This document shows, piece after piece, positions 43,251 to 55,132 of a stretch of 64,000 nt of DNA. Origin of the DNA: Alopecurus myosuroides (lineage: Eukaryota; Streptophyta; Magnoliopsida; Poales; Poaceae); assembly GCA_028641055.1 (NCBI GenBank), contig CM054057.1, positions 728,348,484 to 728,412,483 of the forward strand. Direction: 5' to 3'. The notes beneath the pieces were generated by a model that saw only the letters and a program-made list of their open reading frames with translations, was not told where the DNA came from and did no database searches. Each line of letters begins with the position of its first letter. Within the stretch, counting starts at the first letter, position 1. A program made the translations under genes and the position numbers.

Positions 43251-43962
43251 CACCCAAAATTTTGTGTTCTAATCAAATATGAACTTTGTTATCTGTTTTG
43301 AACAATTAAACTTGATGAAAACAACAAATGCTTGTGTGACACCTTTAAGAAACCCAAAATTCCAAAACTTAATAAGTGAATTTCAAAATGGGTAAACCTT
43401 ATTTCCACTTGGTTCTAATGTTGTTATTTTGTTGTTTTCCTCATCCATGCATCATACTAAACCACTTTCACATGTTGGTTAGTTGTAAAACAATTGTTTC
43501 AACCATAATTCATGGGCTTTTCATATGCAACTCAAATTGCATATGGGTCCATTTAAATCTGTTTATCATGTCAACTAGTTTATTTCTATGCATCCATTAA
43601 GTTGTCATGCATCCATATCTTCATCATGCTGGATCTTTTGCCGTAGTAGTAATTGTTGCATCCGGTGTTTGTTCGAGGTTCGTTGCTTCTTCCCGGATAG
43701 GACGTTGAGATGATGTGAGCAACGACAAGTTCTGTGGATGTACCTCTACTTGCTGGATCTCAGGCAAGTATACTCACTTGCTGCCAAATGGCTGCCCTTC
43801 ATCACTTGTTACCGAATTCTTTCCGTTGTTCTTATTCTTTTTTTTTTGAAACATTTTCTACTGCAGGGGAGTCCCCCACAGCCCTTTATTACCACCCAAA
43901 GAGTTACAATTACAGATATGTACAAATAAACATGGAAATAGACTAAGACAGTCTATCCCAGG

Positions 43963-46900
43963 CTAATGTAAGGAGTTAATCCATGAAACTAAATCAGCAG
44001 CCACAGAAGCACTCAACCTATGCTTAAGCATAAGGAGATCTAACATGAAGCCCACTTTCCATCCCATAAAGGAATGTCTTTCCGATTTAAAAATGACTCC
44101 ATTCCTCTGTTTCCAAATATTCCAGCAAGCAAGAATCACTATCTCAGTGAAACAGGGCCCTTTGAAAGACTTTTTGGCAACAGTAAGATTTTGCACAAGT
44201 GTGTTATCACTCCAGCTGATTTGCAAATAATTCCAAATCCTGGAGCTAAAAACACATTGAAAGAACATATGTATCCAGTCTTCATTGCAATGAGTGCAAC
44301 AAAGAACACAATAATCAGTACCTTCAATCTTCCAGTTTCTTCGTTTGATCATATCCTTTGTATTAATCCTATCCTTGAGGATCAACCAAGCAAAGAATTT
44401 ATGTTTTGACATGCATTTGGATTTCCATATCCACTTTGCAGGCCCATCTGGAGGTAAATGAGCAAATTGTAGCTGATAGAATTTAATGGAGGTATATACG
44501 CCTTTATTGAAATTGCATCTCCAACTGTCCTCACTGTCAGACAACTGAACATTATTCACAATGACACTCAGATCATTAAACTCCTGGAAAGCTTCAATTG
44601 AAAACGGCAAGTGGAAATCATCCGAGAGGTCTGTCATCAGAATTAAATCTCTTACTGAGGACAAAGGATCCTTGGTAAAAGAAAATAATCTCGGGAATTT
44701 TATAGCCAAAGGTTGTCCAATCCACGAATCCTTCCAAAAAAGCCCCGAAAAACCATTCCCCAAGACGCAAGAGGATAAGGAACACCAAGTATCTGCTAAT
44801 TGCATAACTCCTCTCCACCAGAAAGAACCACAGGATGTGACAGCATGTGGTACTGTTTGAAAATAATAAGCATTATTGACTAAATGGACCCAAGGGATAT
44901 CCAAAGAGTTATAGAATTTTGTCAAGAACTTCAGTAACAGAGCTCTATTTTGAATCTGGATATTGATGATCCCTAATCCTCCTTTGGATTTGGGTCTGCA
45001 TACCATATCCCAGGCAGCTAAAGAATTCACTCTTTGCTTATTCTTGTCCTTTCTCCATAAGCATCTCCTCCTTGCTTTATCTATTATATCAATGACACCT
45101 TTAGGAATTACAAGAGTGCACATGTAATATGAAGGCAAGGAGGAAAGAACCGAGTTCACAAGAACCAAACTATCCCCATAAGAAAGAAAAGAGACTGTGG
45201 CCGAAAGTCTCCTCTCAATTCTGTCAATTAATGGTGCAAAATCCTTGATAGTTGGCTTAGTGGTTCCCATAGGCAAGCCTAAATAAGTAAAGGGCATAGA
45301 AGCCACGATGCAATCAAGAACAGAAGCCAAATCAACACTTTCCTGCTGTGATAAATTAATCGGTATCATCGAAGATTTATTATAATTCACCTTTAGCCCA
45401 GTGAGACTAGCATAAAGATCAAGCAGATCCTTAAAGACCAAAATCTGAGCCGGTTCAGCAGGAAGGATGACTAAGGTGTCATCCGCATGTTGCACAATAG
45501 GAAAGTCTCCACCAATTGGAATTGGCAGCCTGAGTCTTCCTTCTCTTAGAGCCAGGTTAACAATACTTTGTAGCAAATCCCCACCCAACACATAAAAAAT
45601 TGGGGACAAAGGATCCCCTTGCCTGACACCTCTTTTGCAAACAAAAGTTTTGCCAGGAACTCCATTCAAGAGAACTGATGAAGATCCAGAAGCTAGAATT
45701 TCCTTGACCCATTTGATTACTAAAGGAGGGAAACCCTTAAATTTCAAAATCTGCAGAATAACAGAATGCTCAATGGTATCAAAAGCTTTCTCAAAATCAA
45801 TCTTCAAGATCACCACTTTCTGCTTAGATTGTTTACATTGGTGAATGTATTCAAAGCACCATGCCAGACAATCCTGAATAGTTCTGGATTTGATGAAACC
45901 ATATTGATTTGCATGGATGCAACCAAAGATTTTGTCTTGGAAACGATTAGCCAGAATTTTGGTGATAAATTTCAAAAAAGTATTGGTCAGAGAAATCGGT
46001 CTGAAATCATTTACTGTCTCAGGAGAATTAATCTTTGGAATCAGAGTAATGAAAGATCCATTAATGCTTTCCAAAGAGAACTTGGCACTGTGAAACTCAT
46101 TGCATAGCTTGACAAAATCCTCTTTAATTATACTCCAGCAGTGTTTAATAAAAAGTCTAGTAAAACCATCTGGTCCAGGAGCACGATCAGATTTTAGGTG
46201 TTTTACAACACCCTCAATCTCCTCAACAGTGAACGGATTAGCCAAGGCATCCAAACCATCAACCACAGGCAAGAAAACAGACAAATCAAAATAAGTCATG
46301 GGTGGGCAGGACACACCCATTCTGCTCTTAAAGCATGACCAGAAAGCAGCAGCTTTGTCCATATGATCCACCAACACATTTCCAGAAGCATCAGCGATGG
46401 ATTGAATAGAATTTCTCCTAAATCTCTCAGTGGCTCTACCATGAAAATATTTGGTATTCTCACCAGAAAGCTTAGCCCATCGAATAGTACATCTTTGCTT
46501 ACAGTAATCAGATTGTAAAGAAAGCAAATTCTTGATATGCTTCTTAACAATAAGTCTGAAATTAAATTCAGGAACACTCAACTGTCGCACATCTTCCAGT
46601 TGATCCAAAAACAAAATCACTTTACTACTCATATCAATAAGAATCTTTAACTGTGATAAATTCCTTCCCCAATCCTTCAAAGCATATCTGAGATTCTTTA
46701 ATTTAGCAGTGATTTTGGAAGTAATTGTTTTGGCCAAAACAGGGGTATTCCAAACCTTTGTCACAAGATCCATGAAACCAGGTTGCTTAACCCAATGATT
46801 TTCAAACCGAAAAATCTTTGCCTTTGGGATGTTAGTTCCAATTTTAACCATACAAGGCAAGTGATCAGAAGTGATTTTAGACATGGGTAATACCATGGTA

Positions 46901-47643
46901 TTAGGGAAGTCCAATGTCCACTGACAAGAAGTAAAGAACCAATCTAATTGAACCAAAAGCGGATCACTTTGCATATTGGACCAAGTGAAATTCCTACCTT
47001 TAACTGGCAGCTCCAATAAACCCAGATGGCTGATGACATCATTAAATATAAACATATCATTTAAATCAGCTCCCGGTTTATTTCTATTATCCAGTGATCG
47101 AATGAAATTAAAATCACCAAGAATCATCCAGTTATGATGAGTCGGAATGGAAAGATTATATAACCAATTAACAAAATCCTCTCTCTCCACCCCCTTGCAA
47201 GGACCATAAACATTCACCAAATTCCAAGAAATTGAATTGTGAGTGGATGTGAATTTAATGTGAATGGCAGAGCGATGAACCTCTAACAATTCTCCACTTA
47301 ATATGGAACTGTTCCAAAGCACAATTAAACCTCCAGATGCTCCAACAGAGGGAGAGAAGACAAATTGATCAAACCTTTTAGGGCAGAACGATCTAATAAA
47401 GGAATGCTCAAAATCCTAGCATTTAGTCTCCTGTAAGCAAATGATAGAAGCCCGACTTTCATCAATTTTATTATAAACTGCATCTCTTTTAGATTTATCA
47501 TTGAGTCCTCGCACATTCCAGTCAAAAACAATCCAATCCAAATTCAGATAGGCCGTATTATCCATGGAAAAGACCGATAGTAAATAAAATTGCTGATCAT
47601 CATAAAAGACCAGCACAGTAGATAACCAAAAGATAATACCCAT
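43963..47643 (-). pseudogene. LINE ORF2: APE endonuclease, reverse transcriptase, zf-RVT
   Basis: One reading frame from about 47565 (MDNTAYLNLDWIVFDWNVRG) to 43963, broken only by TAG at 47418-47416 just after CLQETKC. The endonuclease shows NVYGPCKG, WMILGDFNFIRS and the SDHLPC motif. The reverse transcriptase shows RPISLTNTFLKFITKILANR, DFEKAFDTIEH, GVRQGDPLSPIFY and HADDTLVI, where the usual F/YADD is HADD. The C-terminus has the plant zf-RVT module (KHKFFAWLILKDRINTKDML-like, YCVLCCTHCNEDWIHMFFQC). It nicks target DNA and copies LINE RNA there. 1119 codons are open after the stop. Confidence 0.93.
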
Positions 47644-47742
47644 AGAGTAGTACCTACGTCATGCAACATAACAAAATGTAACAGGAAAACCCAGCAACAA
47701 CTCCAGGGACCAAACAGGCGCATAAGAAAGAAAAAAAGCCCA

Positions 47743-49260
47743 CTAATCATCAGAACTTGAGGAAGTGGTGGGCTTCTTTGGAGCAGCTTCAAGCTTCTCC
47801 ACCGTTAATTCTGAATCCTCTATCTGGAGCATGGTTCCCGCCCTCCGAAGAACAGCAACAGGAGTGAAGGGAGGCACTCCCCCTGGAGAGCCTTGAGGAC
47901 GAGCAGACTTGGCCTTTTTCCTAGGTTCTGGCTTGTCGGAAGCAGGCAGAACCCTGAACCCAGCGTTCTTGGCAAGACTACGCGTCACTCTACGCTCCTC
48001 AAGGACAAGGGGAGTAGACACCTTCCTGGTCCTCTTCTTGGTAGCAGGCATAGGAGTCACAGGTTCAGGTACCTGGCATGAATCCATCAGCAGAGGAACA
48101 GGAACAGCAGAGGAGACTGGCAACTCAAAAGGCAGCAAAGACGACAGAAATTCAAATCTTCTGTCGAAAGTAACCCGAGCTTTGTGCTCCAAAAAATATC
48201 TGGACCACTCTACCACAGGGTCAGGCAGTAAGACTTGCAGAATCTGCACGTCATTGTTCAGGGCTGCATCATTTGCTGGGGGTGGTGGAACAAAAGGAAC
48301 AATAGCCAGCTGATTTTGTTCCACCTGCTGCTGCAGCTCCACAAATTGTTCTGGGCCTTCATCTCTTACAACATTCATGGAGTCAATGGAGGCGCCAGAG
48401 AATTGAACAGATACAGAAGACTGCACCTGCTCAGGTTCCGGTGCCTGATCAACAGGCTCCTCCGGCTCAGCATTCTCCCCCTGCTCCTCATTGTTCCATT
48501 CTCCCCAACCACCTTGTATAGGTTGAACAGGTGGCACCCATTCCTCAGGGATTGGGACCTCTGGTGCACCAAAAGCTGGGTGTGGATTGCCTCCAGGAGG
48601 GAGAAAATCTTCATCCCCCGGCAAAGCGTCGGCAGCATCATTGTTCAGAATAAAAACAGGGCAGGTCCAGGAAACAACGTGCCCACTGTAACGCTGGACC
48701 TCCCTAATAACAAGCGAGCGGGGAACATCAGCGCCGCCACCATAGGTAACCTTGAGCATGGTACGGACAGGGGAAGCATCTTCCCTCCACCAGGTCCGGA
48801 GCTTGCCAAACTTGGACACAAACTCACGAAGGAACTCATCAGTGCGATAGTCCATGTGCAGATTCAGAATCATAATCCATCCAGTCCTGGTATAGGTTGT
48901 TGCTCTAACATTGTCTCCTTCGTCATGTCGTACGAAGGACAACATCCTACCATCTGGAAACAAAAAAGGAGGAGAGTGTACCAAGATATCTCTGGCAACT
49001 TGATCCGCCATGCGGAACATGCCAACTCCCACAGCGCTCTCCGAGAAGGAGACAACTTGCAGATGCAGTTCTTGAAGGATGTGATCGACGATCTGCTGCA
49101 GAATATCGTCGAGTTCTTCCACCGGGGGCCGCGGAACCAACTGAGCAATGGCCCAAGATTCATGGCGTCGAGGAGGTGATGTAGAGCCGAGCAGGTCTCT
49201 CCTCGGCCGCCCAAGGCTCCTCAACATGCATCCCCGCGGGGACGAACCTTGTCGGATCAC
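47743..49260 (-). CDS. LINE ORF1, C-terminal two thirds
   Basis: A long open frame. From ESWAIAQLVPRPPVEELDDI (after a frame change near 49165) it runs through a folded-looking block (FSESAVGVGMFRMADQVARD ... RTGWIMILNLHMDYRTD), a Pro/Glu-rich linker, and a basic tail with RKVSTPLVLEERRVTRSLAK and NAGFRVLP. That tail is common in Triticeae L1 ORF1 proteins. It likely binds LINE RNA. The first residues of this frame are out-of-frame translation of ORF1 upstream. Confidence 0.8.
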   Translation of the reverse strand: MIRQGSSPRGCMLRSLGRPRRDLLGSTSPPRRHESWAIAQLVPRPPVEELDDILQQIVDHILQELHLQVVSFSESAVGVGMFRMADQVARDILVHSPPFLFPDGRMLSFVRHDEGDNVRATTYTRTGWIMILNLHMDYRTDEFLREFVSKFGKLRTWWREDASPVRTMLKVTYGGGADVPRSLVIREVQRYSGHVVSWTCPVFILNNDAADALPGDEDFLPPGGNPHPAFGAPEVPIPEEWVPPVQPIQGGWGEWNNEEQGENAEPEEPVDQAPEPEQVQSSVSVQFSGASIDSMNVVRDEGPEQFVELQQQVEQNQLAIVPFVPPPPANDAALNNDVQILQVLLPDPVVEWSRYFLEHKARVTFDRRFEFLSSLLPFELPVSSAVPVPLLMDSCQVPEPVTPMPATKKRTRKVSTPLVLEERRVTRSLAKNAGFRVLPASDKPEPRKKAKSARPQGSPGGVPPFTPVAVLRRAGTMLQIEDSELTVEKLEAAPKKPTTSSSSDD

Positions 49261-50089
49261 AGGGGAAGTTCGCCATTGCTGGAGGAGGTTGCGATTCGAG
49301 CGGCGATTCCGACGAGGGTTTTCCAGGAACAGTGGCAGGGGCAGGGGATAGAACTGAGGCAGGGGACTTCTCGGTTCCGAAAGTCGACGATTTAACTACC
49401 CAGCGCAGAGTTCCATTAATTCCCGGGCAGTTTTTGCGGATATGGACCGAACGTGAACAAGACCAGCACCGAATCCGGCCCGTACACTCTTCCGTTGCAT
49501 GTTTAGCTGAGAGGCAGTTAGAGCAAGGCCAAACCTGGGCCGCCAATTTATCAATTAATTTTGCAAATCCATCATCCACAGGCACAGAGGCCATGGTAGG
49601 GGGTATAGGGATGGGATCCTTAACAGACTCAGTAACAATAGAATCAGAATCAAAAGAGCCAAACTTAATAGCAGGCAACTCACGATCAATAACAGAACCA
49701 ATTTTATTAGGAATCGTGGGAGGAGCAGTTGGTGCACGAGTAGCAAAGGGTTTAAAAGGCTTGTAACGTTTAGTTTTTACCTTTTTCTTCCTCGTGACAA
49801 AAGTCCACTTATTTTCCTGATCGTGATTCCACTTTCTCCATTCAGACATCCAATTTGGACCACCGAAACTCCAAAGGTGAAAAAAGCACTTGAAGTGAAA
49901 GCAAGAAAACCATTTAATCTTCATAATATGAAATCCAACCTCCTTAGAAGAGACCTCAAAAGAGAAAACCCGATCATGCAGACATGTAACATTCAAGGAT
50001 CCACAATAACCTCCAATCGCCGCTTCAAGAGCCAAAGCAGCAGTATTTTCATCAATTTTGAAAGCAGCACGGCCAAAAGATACCACCAT
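49160..50089 (-). CDS. LINE ORF1, N-terminal part with two zinc knuckles
   Basis: Starts MVVSFGRAAFKIDENTAALA at 50089. Two CX2CX4HX4C knuckles are adjacent: CSNCLSAKHATEEC and CWSCSRSVHIRKNC (about residues 190-230). The frame ends at 49160; the protein sense continues in the frame at 49260-47743, so one shift separates the halves. Confidence 0.85.
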   Translation of the reverse strand: MVVSFGRAAFKIDENTAALALEAAIGGYCGSLNVTCLHDRVFSFEVSSKEVGFHIMKIKWFSCFHFKCFFHLWSFGGPNWMSEWRKWNHDQENKWTFVTRKKKVKTKRYKPFKPFATRAPTAPPTIPNKIGSVIDRELPAIKFGSFDSDSIVTESVKDPIPIPPTMASVPVDDGFAKLIDKLAAQVWPCSNCLSAKHATEECTGRIRCWSCSRSVHIRKNCPGINGTLRWVVKSSTFGTEKSPASVLSPAPATVPGKPSSESPLESQPPPAMANFPCDPTRFVPAGMHVEEPWAAEERPARLYITSSTP

Positions 50090-50125
50090 TTTGAAAGCGC
50101 CGTAATTCTTAGTAGCATGAACGTC

Positions 50126-51642
50126 CTAGCCTGTTGATACGATGCTTGTGTCTCGATCCCATTATGTGTTTACCTTGCAGCCATGATATAGCCTTCCTTC
50201 CACTCCCTATTAACTGTTGTTTGTTTACCTTGTTGGCCCTCGTGTCGTAGTTGCATGCTTAGTGTTGTTTGCGCTCAAGTTCTGTTGTCCGTCTTATCAC
50301 CTGTTTAGTTTGATAGTTGGGTTTCATTTCAATCAACAACCTGTTAATGTTTTGGGTAATAATAATTTGATGATAAGGCACCGGCAGGAGGCCCGGCGTG
50401 GTTTTGAAGCCTGCTAGTGTCGACCCTAATTAGGAAAAGGGTCTTGTCTACTGATCTATGATGAGCGCACTAACCGCATGTGGGAAGCGAGTATGAGCGC
50501 CCCCCTCAACTTGATTCGATTCGCATCTCGTCCAAATCGCCACACTTAGTTCGGGCTTTCCATTTGATGCATGCATATGCAGGTGCGAACCCGAGGCCAG
50601 GGTGGAACTTTTGTAGTCGGCATTTAGGGCGGCATGGTCTTCCAGTGCTATGAGGGTCCCCCTTTTCTTCGTGGGGGCTCGATTAGCCGCGCATGCACAG
50701 CACGTGGTTCTTTGGGCTTGATGCGAAGCAGAGTTGGGTTGTGTTGAGTACCTCGCTTGGTGGGTTGATCCCCCGTCTGGCGGGTTATTCTTCCGTGTAC
50801 GGACAAATTGGTGCACTCCTGCAGGGTTAAATCTTCTCGAGAAGCCGTTTTTTCCACGATTATGGTTGACGTGGTGAAAGTACTGGCTAACAAGTACTCA
50901 GAACAACTTACACCTAACTAATGATATCCTGACTAGTAATAGTCTTATTGGCACAATAACTTGATCCATCCTTAATCCAACAATGTGAGTTATCCTTGGG
51001 TTGCTTCCTTAGTAGGGGGTGACATTGGATGGGTTTGCTTGGTGAGTAGTTATAGTTGGTACGATACGCTATCTTATCCCCCCTCTTTTAGCCGGATGTT
51101 GTAGTGAGTCTCTGTAGTTGGTTAGTGCATCCCGCTGCCGCTTATTTGCAATAATCCCTTCCTTCCCGTTGAACCCAAAGTATTTGTATCTTGTGATGAC
51201 TGGCTACGCCGGTATCTTGTGAGTATGGTTTATCCACTTGCCAGTACTTAACCGTACTGACCCACGAATCTCTTTCGTGGCTGCATATTCAATACTGCAG
51301 TCAACAGGTTTGAAGTCTGACGACGTTAGCTTGGGAATCCCTCCGGCTTGGCCTGGGCAGGGATTGGACGCCTTCGGTTATCTTCAGGACTCTTAGTCCA
51401 ATTTGGATCTTGTCCGTAGCCGGACGCTATGTTGTTTCTTCCGCTGTTATTTGGATCTTTGTATTGTATCAGTTGTACCCCTGACTCGTTTGAGTCATCT
51501 TGTATATATCTTTTCTGTTGTTGTTGTGGATTATTCGCGAACTGTTGTAATGTTATCACAAGTGGCAACCTGGAATCGGTTATTATGTGGATTTTGGCGG
51601 GAATGCTGAAATCTGCATAGTGCCCGATCTCGGGGCGTCACA
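50126..51642 (+). repeat. 5' LTR of element G, second segment
   Basis: Resumes with CTAGCCTGTTGAT and ends CGGGGCGTCACA. It contains the right half shared with LTRs A (4130-5605) and F. No gene. Confidence 0.88.
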
Positions 51643-52118
51643 AATGGTATCAGAGCCTTGGTTCCGATTCCCGAGATTTTTTCGATACGAATGGTTATCG
51701 AAGCAACGGGTCCGCAAAGCCTGTAGGATAACCTCGCTAACGGTCGTTGTTTCTAGAGTGTCAAAAACTATTTCTGCTAAACTATTTTGGAAAAACATCT
51801 CAATAGGATTCTTGTTTTCTCCTTATCCCTATTCTATTTTCCCCTCCCATCTTATTTGTTTTGGAGTCTCCCCTCTTGTCTATCTTTCAAGTGTTAGGAT
51901 CCTACGTGGGTGGACGTTTTTTGAGCTTTTAACCTAATAGGTTCGATCATCGGAAGATTCCTGGTGGAAAAACATTGTCGTCACTCCGAGCAAGAATCCC
52001 TTGTTAGTGGTGTCGAGGAGATCAGCTGGAAGCATGAAGAATCGATAGTTGAACTTCTTTCCCCTCCCGGGTTAGCAGGTGGATTGCGAGGGCGCAATCC
52101 CTTATTAGTGGTGTCGTC
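51643..52118 (+). other. Minimal internal region of element G
   Basis: 476 bp, essentially the reverse complement of 39810-40305 in F. Noncoding. AATCCCTTRTTAGTGGTGTCG appears twice, the second copy directly touching the 3' LTR where a polypurine tract should be. Confidence 0.8.
51645..51657 (+). promoter_or_regulatory. Primer binding site of element G
   Basis: TGGTATCAGAGCC, iMet type, two bases after the LTR. Confidence 0.9.
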
Positions 52119-53479
52119 TGTAACACCTAGGGTGTTAAGTAGGAAGTTGTTTGTTTTCTTTTGCTTGCATCACATGCATCACATAAGCATTGCATTATGT
52201 TTTAAAAAACAACTCAAAATTCAAACCATTTTAAACTTTCACACATGTCCAAATTTTCCAATTCAAAAATTGCCAACTAAGCATCTCAAATTGTTTTCAA
52301 TAGTTTGAAGTTATTTAAATTGCTTACTCACTAAAAATTCCTTTTTATCAAACACCCTAATGGCAAATTAAATTTCAAATCAATTCCTTCTTAATGGGCA
52401 TGATCAAATTGTGGGTTTAAGAAAATCAAATTCTTGCAAACAGTTAATTCAATAAGGACTCATAAATTGCTTGGGGTTATTGAATAAATTGTTTAAAAAT
52501 CAATCTTATGGAAAAATAATGGAATTTCAAATACCAACTTAAAACTCCAATTAATAATTCAAATTTTTGGACTTAATGTGCACAATTGCTTTTACTCCTT
52601 GTTTTGCAAATTAATAAAATTTAATTATAAAATAAAAACCCCAAACCCTATTTGAAATTCAACTAACAATTTAAAGAATCAAACTAATAATTCAAAGTTT
52701 GAAATCAATGCTAACATTTGCTTTTATTTTCTGTTTTGAAAATCAATAAAAATATGGCATAAAATGAACACCCCCAAATCCTATTTCTATCCCACCCTCT
52801 CTTTCATCCTTTACAAAAAAAAAATATAAGGAAAGAAATAAAAATAAGAAGAGAGGGGTGAGCTGAGAGAACAGGCCAGTTCCTTTCCCCAAGCCCACCT
52901 ATCTGGCCCATACCCCTTCGATTGTCGTCTTCCTCCCTCGACGTCATCCTCTGTACGATCGCAGCACCACCGCAGGATCACCTTCCCCCTCCTACGATGC
53001 CTGCCGTACCGAGCTCGAGGCCACCTTAAAACCCACCTCCCCCTCTGCTTGCTAGCCCTAGCCCTCCTCTCAGCCGCCGCCAATTTCTCGCCTCCCTTCC
53101 ACCTACCCTCTGCTTCTTCTGAACCTCGACCACCCACCGACCGGCGCCGTCAGACCCTCGCTGATCACCGTCACCACTGCCCACCTCGAGCTAAGCCAAC
53201 CGCGGGGATGGAACCGTGGTGGTTCCATCCACTGCCCCGCTTCCTCTTTGGGTGCTGTGAGACCCAGGGAGCGCCGCGCCATCGTCCTCGACGCCGCCCG
53301 CCCGCGGCAGTGCGGTCATCGTCGTCCAGTTCGTCACCGTGGCTTCATCCTTGCTGACACCGTTCGGCCACCTCGAGGTGAGCCACACCTCCAGCCAGCC
53401 CTCTCCCTTCCTCCCACTTGCTTTAAGTGCGTTGCCATCGAGCACCACCGCGTGGTTCGTCGCCGTTCGCTGCAGATAC
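52119..53479 (+). repeat. 3' LTR of element G, first segment
   Basis: Matches 40783-42145 with a 5-bp deletion (ACCCT) near the start. Ends in GATAC (53475-53479), the target duplicated by H. Confidence 0.9.
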
Positions 53480-53956
53480 TGTCGTGGGATAATCACGGCA
53501 GATGTTAACAGGGGTAACTGATCTTGGGGCAAGTCGACACAGGCGTTCGGGAGAGGGTTTAGCTCAAGGGAAGACATGGTACAACTTGATCTGACAGCCG
53601 GCAATCGAAGTCGCCGGATCTCTATTCTCGATACAATATCTCGATTAGGGTTTACACTGGATACTCGATACCACACGATATTGCTAGGGTTCTTAGATCT
53701 CTATCTAAACTACCTCCGGGGGTCAGTTTATAAAGCACCCGTATCCCCTGGCTTGTCCTACAAGGCGCACCCTGAATCCTACCCGGACCCGGCGCACTAA
53801 CCCTAACTTGCCTTTACAATAACCCACAATCCGGGTTATTGGGCCTACAAGCTTGGGCCTTCACAAGTTTCCCTATCCTTAGCCGGATCCTGCACATCAT
53901 TCCTTGAGCCGGGTTATTCCTTGGAGCTTGGCCTACCGGGTTAGCATCCCCTGTCA
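53480..53956 (-). repeat. 3' LTR of element H
   Basis: TGTCGTGGG ... CCTGTCA; TTTATAAA at 53727-53734 is the likely TATA box. Confidence 0.93.
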
Positions 53957-53967
53957 GTAGTCCCCAG
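53957..53967 (-). promoter_or_regulatory. Polypurine tract of element H
   Basis: CTGGGGACTAC on the minus strand abuts the LTR (TGACAG). Confidence 0.65.
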
Positions 53968-54339
53968 AATAGCCTGGGCTTCACAGATCTCCTTGAAGCG
54001 CTTGCTATTCCCTGCAAAGATAATCGATCATACGGGTATATGAAGATCGGGTTAAGATGCTTTAATATTCAGCTAGGCCTTGCTCCTTGGCAGCCATACA
54101 ATAACCTCAGCTTTCCCTCCAAACACCTTGGTTCAAACTTCTGGGTCCAAACCATAATAATAACCAAGATCCTATGCTTGATAACCAATCCCGTCATCAC
54201 GGGACGAATCCCCTTCTTCCTTTTATCCGGATGCCTTGCTCAAATACCTGGCGCACATCTCGCAGAAACTTTAAATAAATAGCCGTTACCCCCTCCATTC
54301 TCGGCTCCCACTCACCAAACCGTGCATATCCATTTGCAC

Positions 54340-54347
54340 TATAAAAA
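54340..54347 (+). promoter_or_regulatory. TATA box of the element H antisense ORF
   Basis: TATAAAAA precedes a CT-rich leader (54380-54430) and a probable noncoding first exon ending near CCGGTAAACC (54612). An intron to GCTTTGCAG at 55123 precedes the ATG. Confidence 0.5.
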
Positions 54348-55132
54348 AGCTCCTTAGGGGTGACTCGAACCCTAACGGCTCATTTCCCCCATTCCATTCT
54401 TCTCTTCCCCTGAGCTCTCCTTCTCCCTGAGCGTCACCACGGAAACTCCGCGCACGTCACCGGAGCCCGTCGCCCGGAGGTTACGCTCCGCCACCCGTTC
54501 CCCGTGCCGCCGCCAAATCCGCCGGCGCATCCTCATCCGGCCCACCAAGATCCGCGAAGGGACATCAGGCCTGCGCCATCTGCCTCCGCAAGGCTTCACT
54601 CAGATTGCCTCCGGTAAACCTTTTGCACCCACTAATTTGCCCTTGCAGCCTTTAATTTCTTCCTCAGATTAGATCTAGATCAGTCCGCCTCAAATTTCTT
54701 GACTAGGCCGAATTTGGCTACCCGTAGTCTCTTTAGCTCGCGTATAGGATAAGGCGCATGCTCCAATCCACTCTCCTACTGCCCACAATCATTACCCTTG
54801 CCACAAATTTGAAAATAGAACTTCCAATCTAGACTCGAACTACTCAAGATTTCCGCCTTGGCATCAGTCACCCGGCGGGACCACTTCTTTTTAGTTCCTT
54901 CTATTCACGTTTGGCGCTTAAGCCATTGTCCACTATATTCAAAAAGCTTCTTCACCGTTTGGATCCCATAATTTTCGCCATAACACTTGACACCCGGGAC
55001 TTTCGAACTTAGCTCTGCAGTCTAACACCCGGAACTCATACCATACCTCAATATCATCCGGCTTATACTTGGGCGTTTCGCAACTTCCATGTCTTAACCT
55101 TCTTCTTATTTTGTGCTTTGCAGGCCAACCAC

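Larger units (their letters stand above)
40783..43837 (+). repeat. 5' LTR of element G, first segment
   Basis: Starts TGTAACACCTGGGGTGTTA. AT-rich to 41480, GC-rich CT-rich tract 41500-42500, tRNA-like module, then the 159-bp array. Interrupted at about 43837 by the LINE. Confidence 0.88.
43838..50125 (-). mobile_element. L1-type LINE, nearly full length, in the G 5' LTR
   Basis: On the minus strand: ORF1 from 50089, ORF2 to 43963, a short 3' untranslated region and a poly(A) tail (ten T at 43838-43847). LTR G is colinear on both sides (CGTTGTTCTTATT | CTAGCC), as the uninterrupted F LTR shows. A clean target duplication is not resolved; TTCTTA occurs on both sides. The 5' end lies only about 40 bp before the ORF1 ATG, so the 5' untranslated region is mostly missing. 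Confidence 0.9.

Noticed and set aside
48235..49179. Plus-strand 314-codon frame
   Set aside because: Shadow of LINE ORF1 on the minus strand, which has zinc knuckles and family resemblance.
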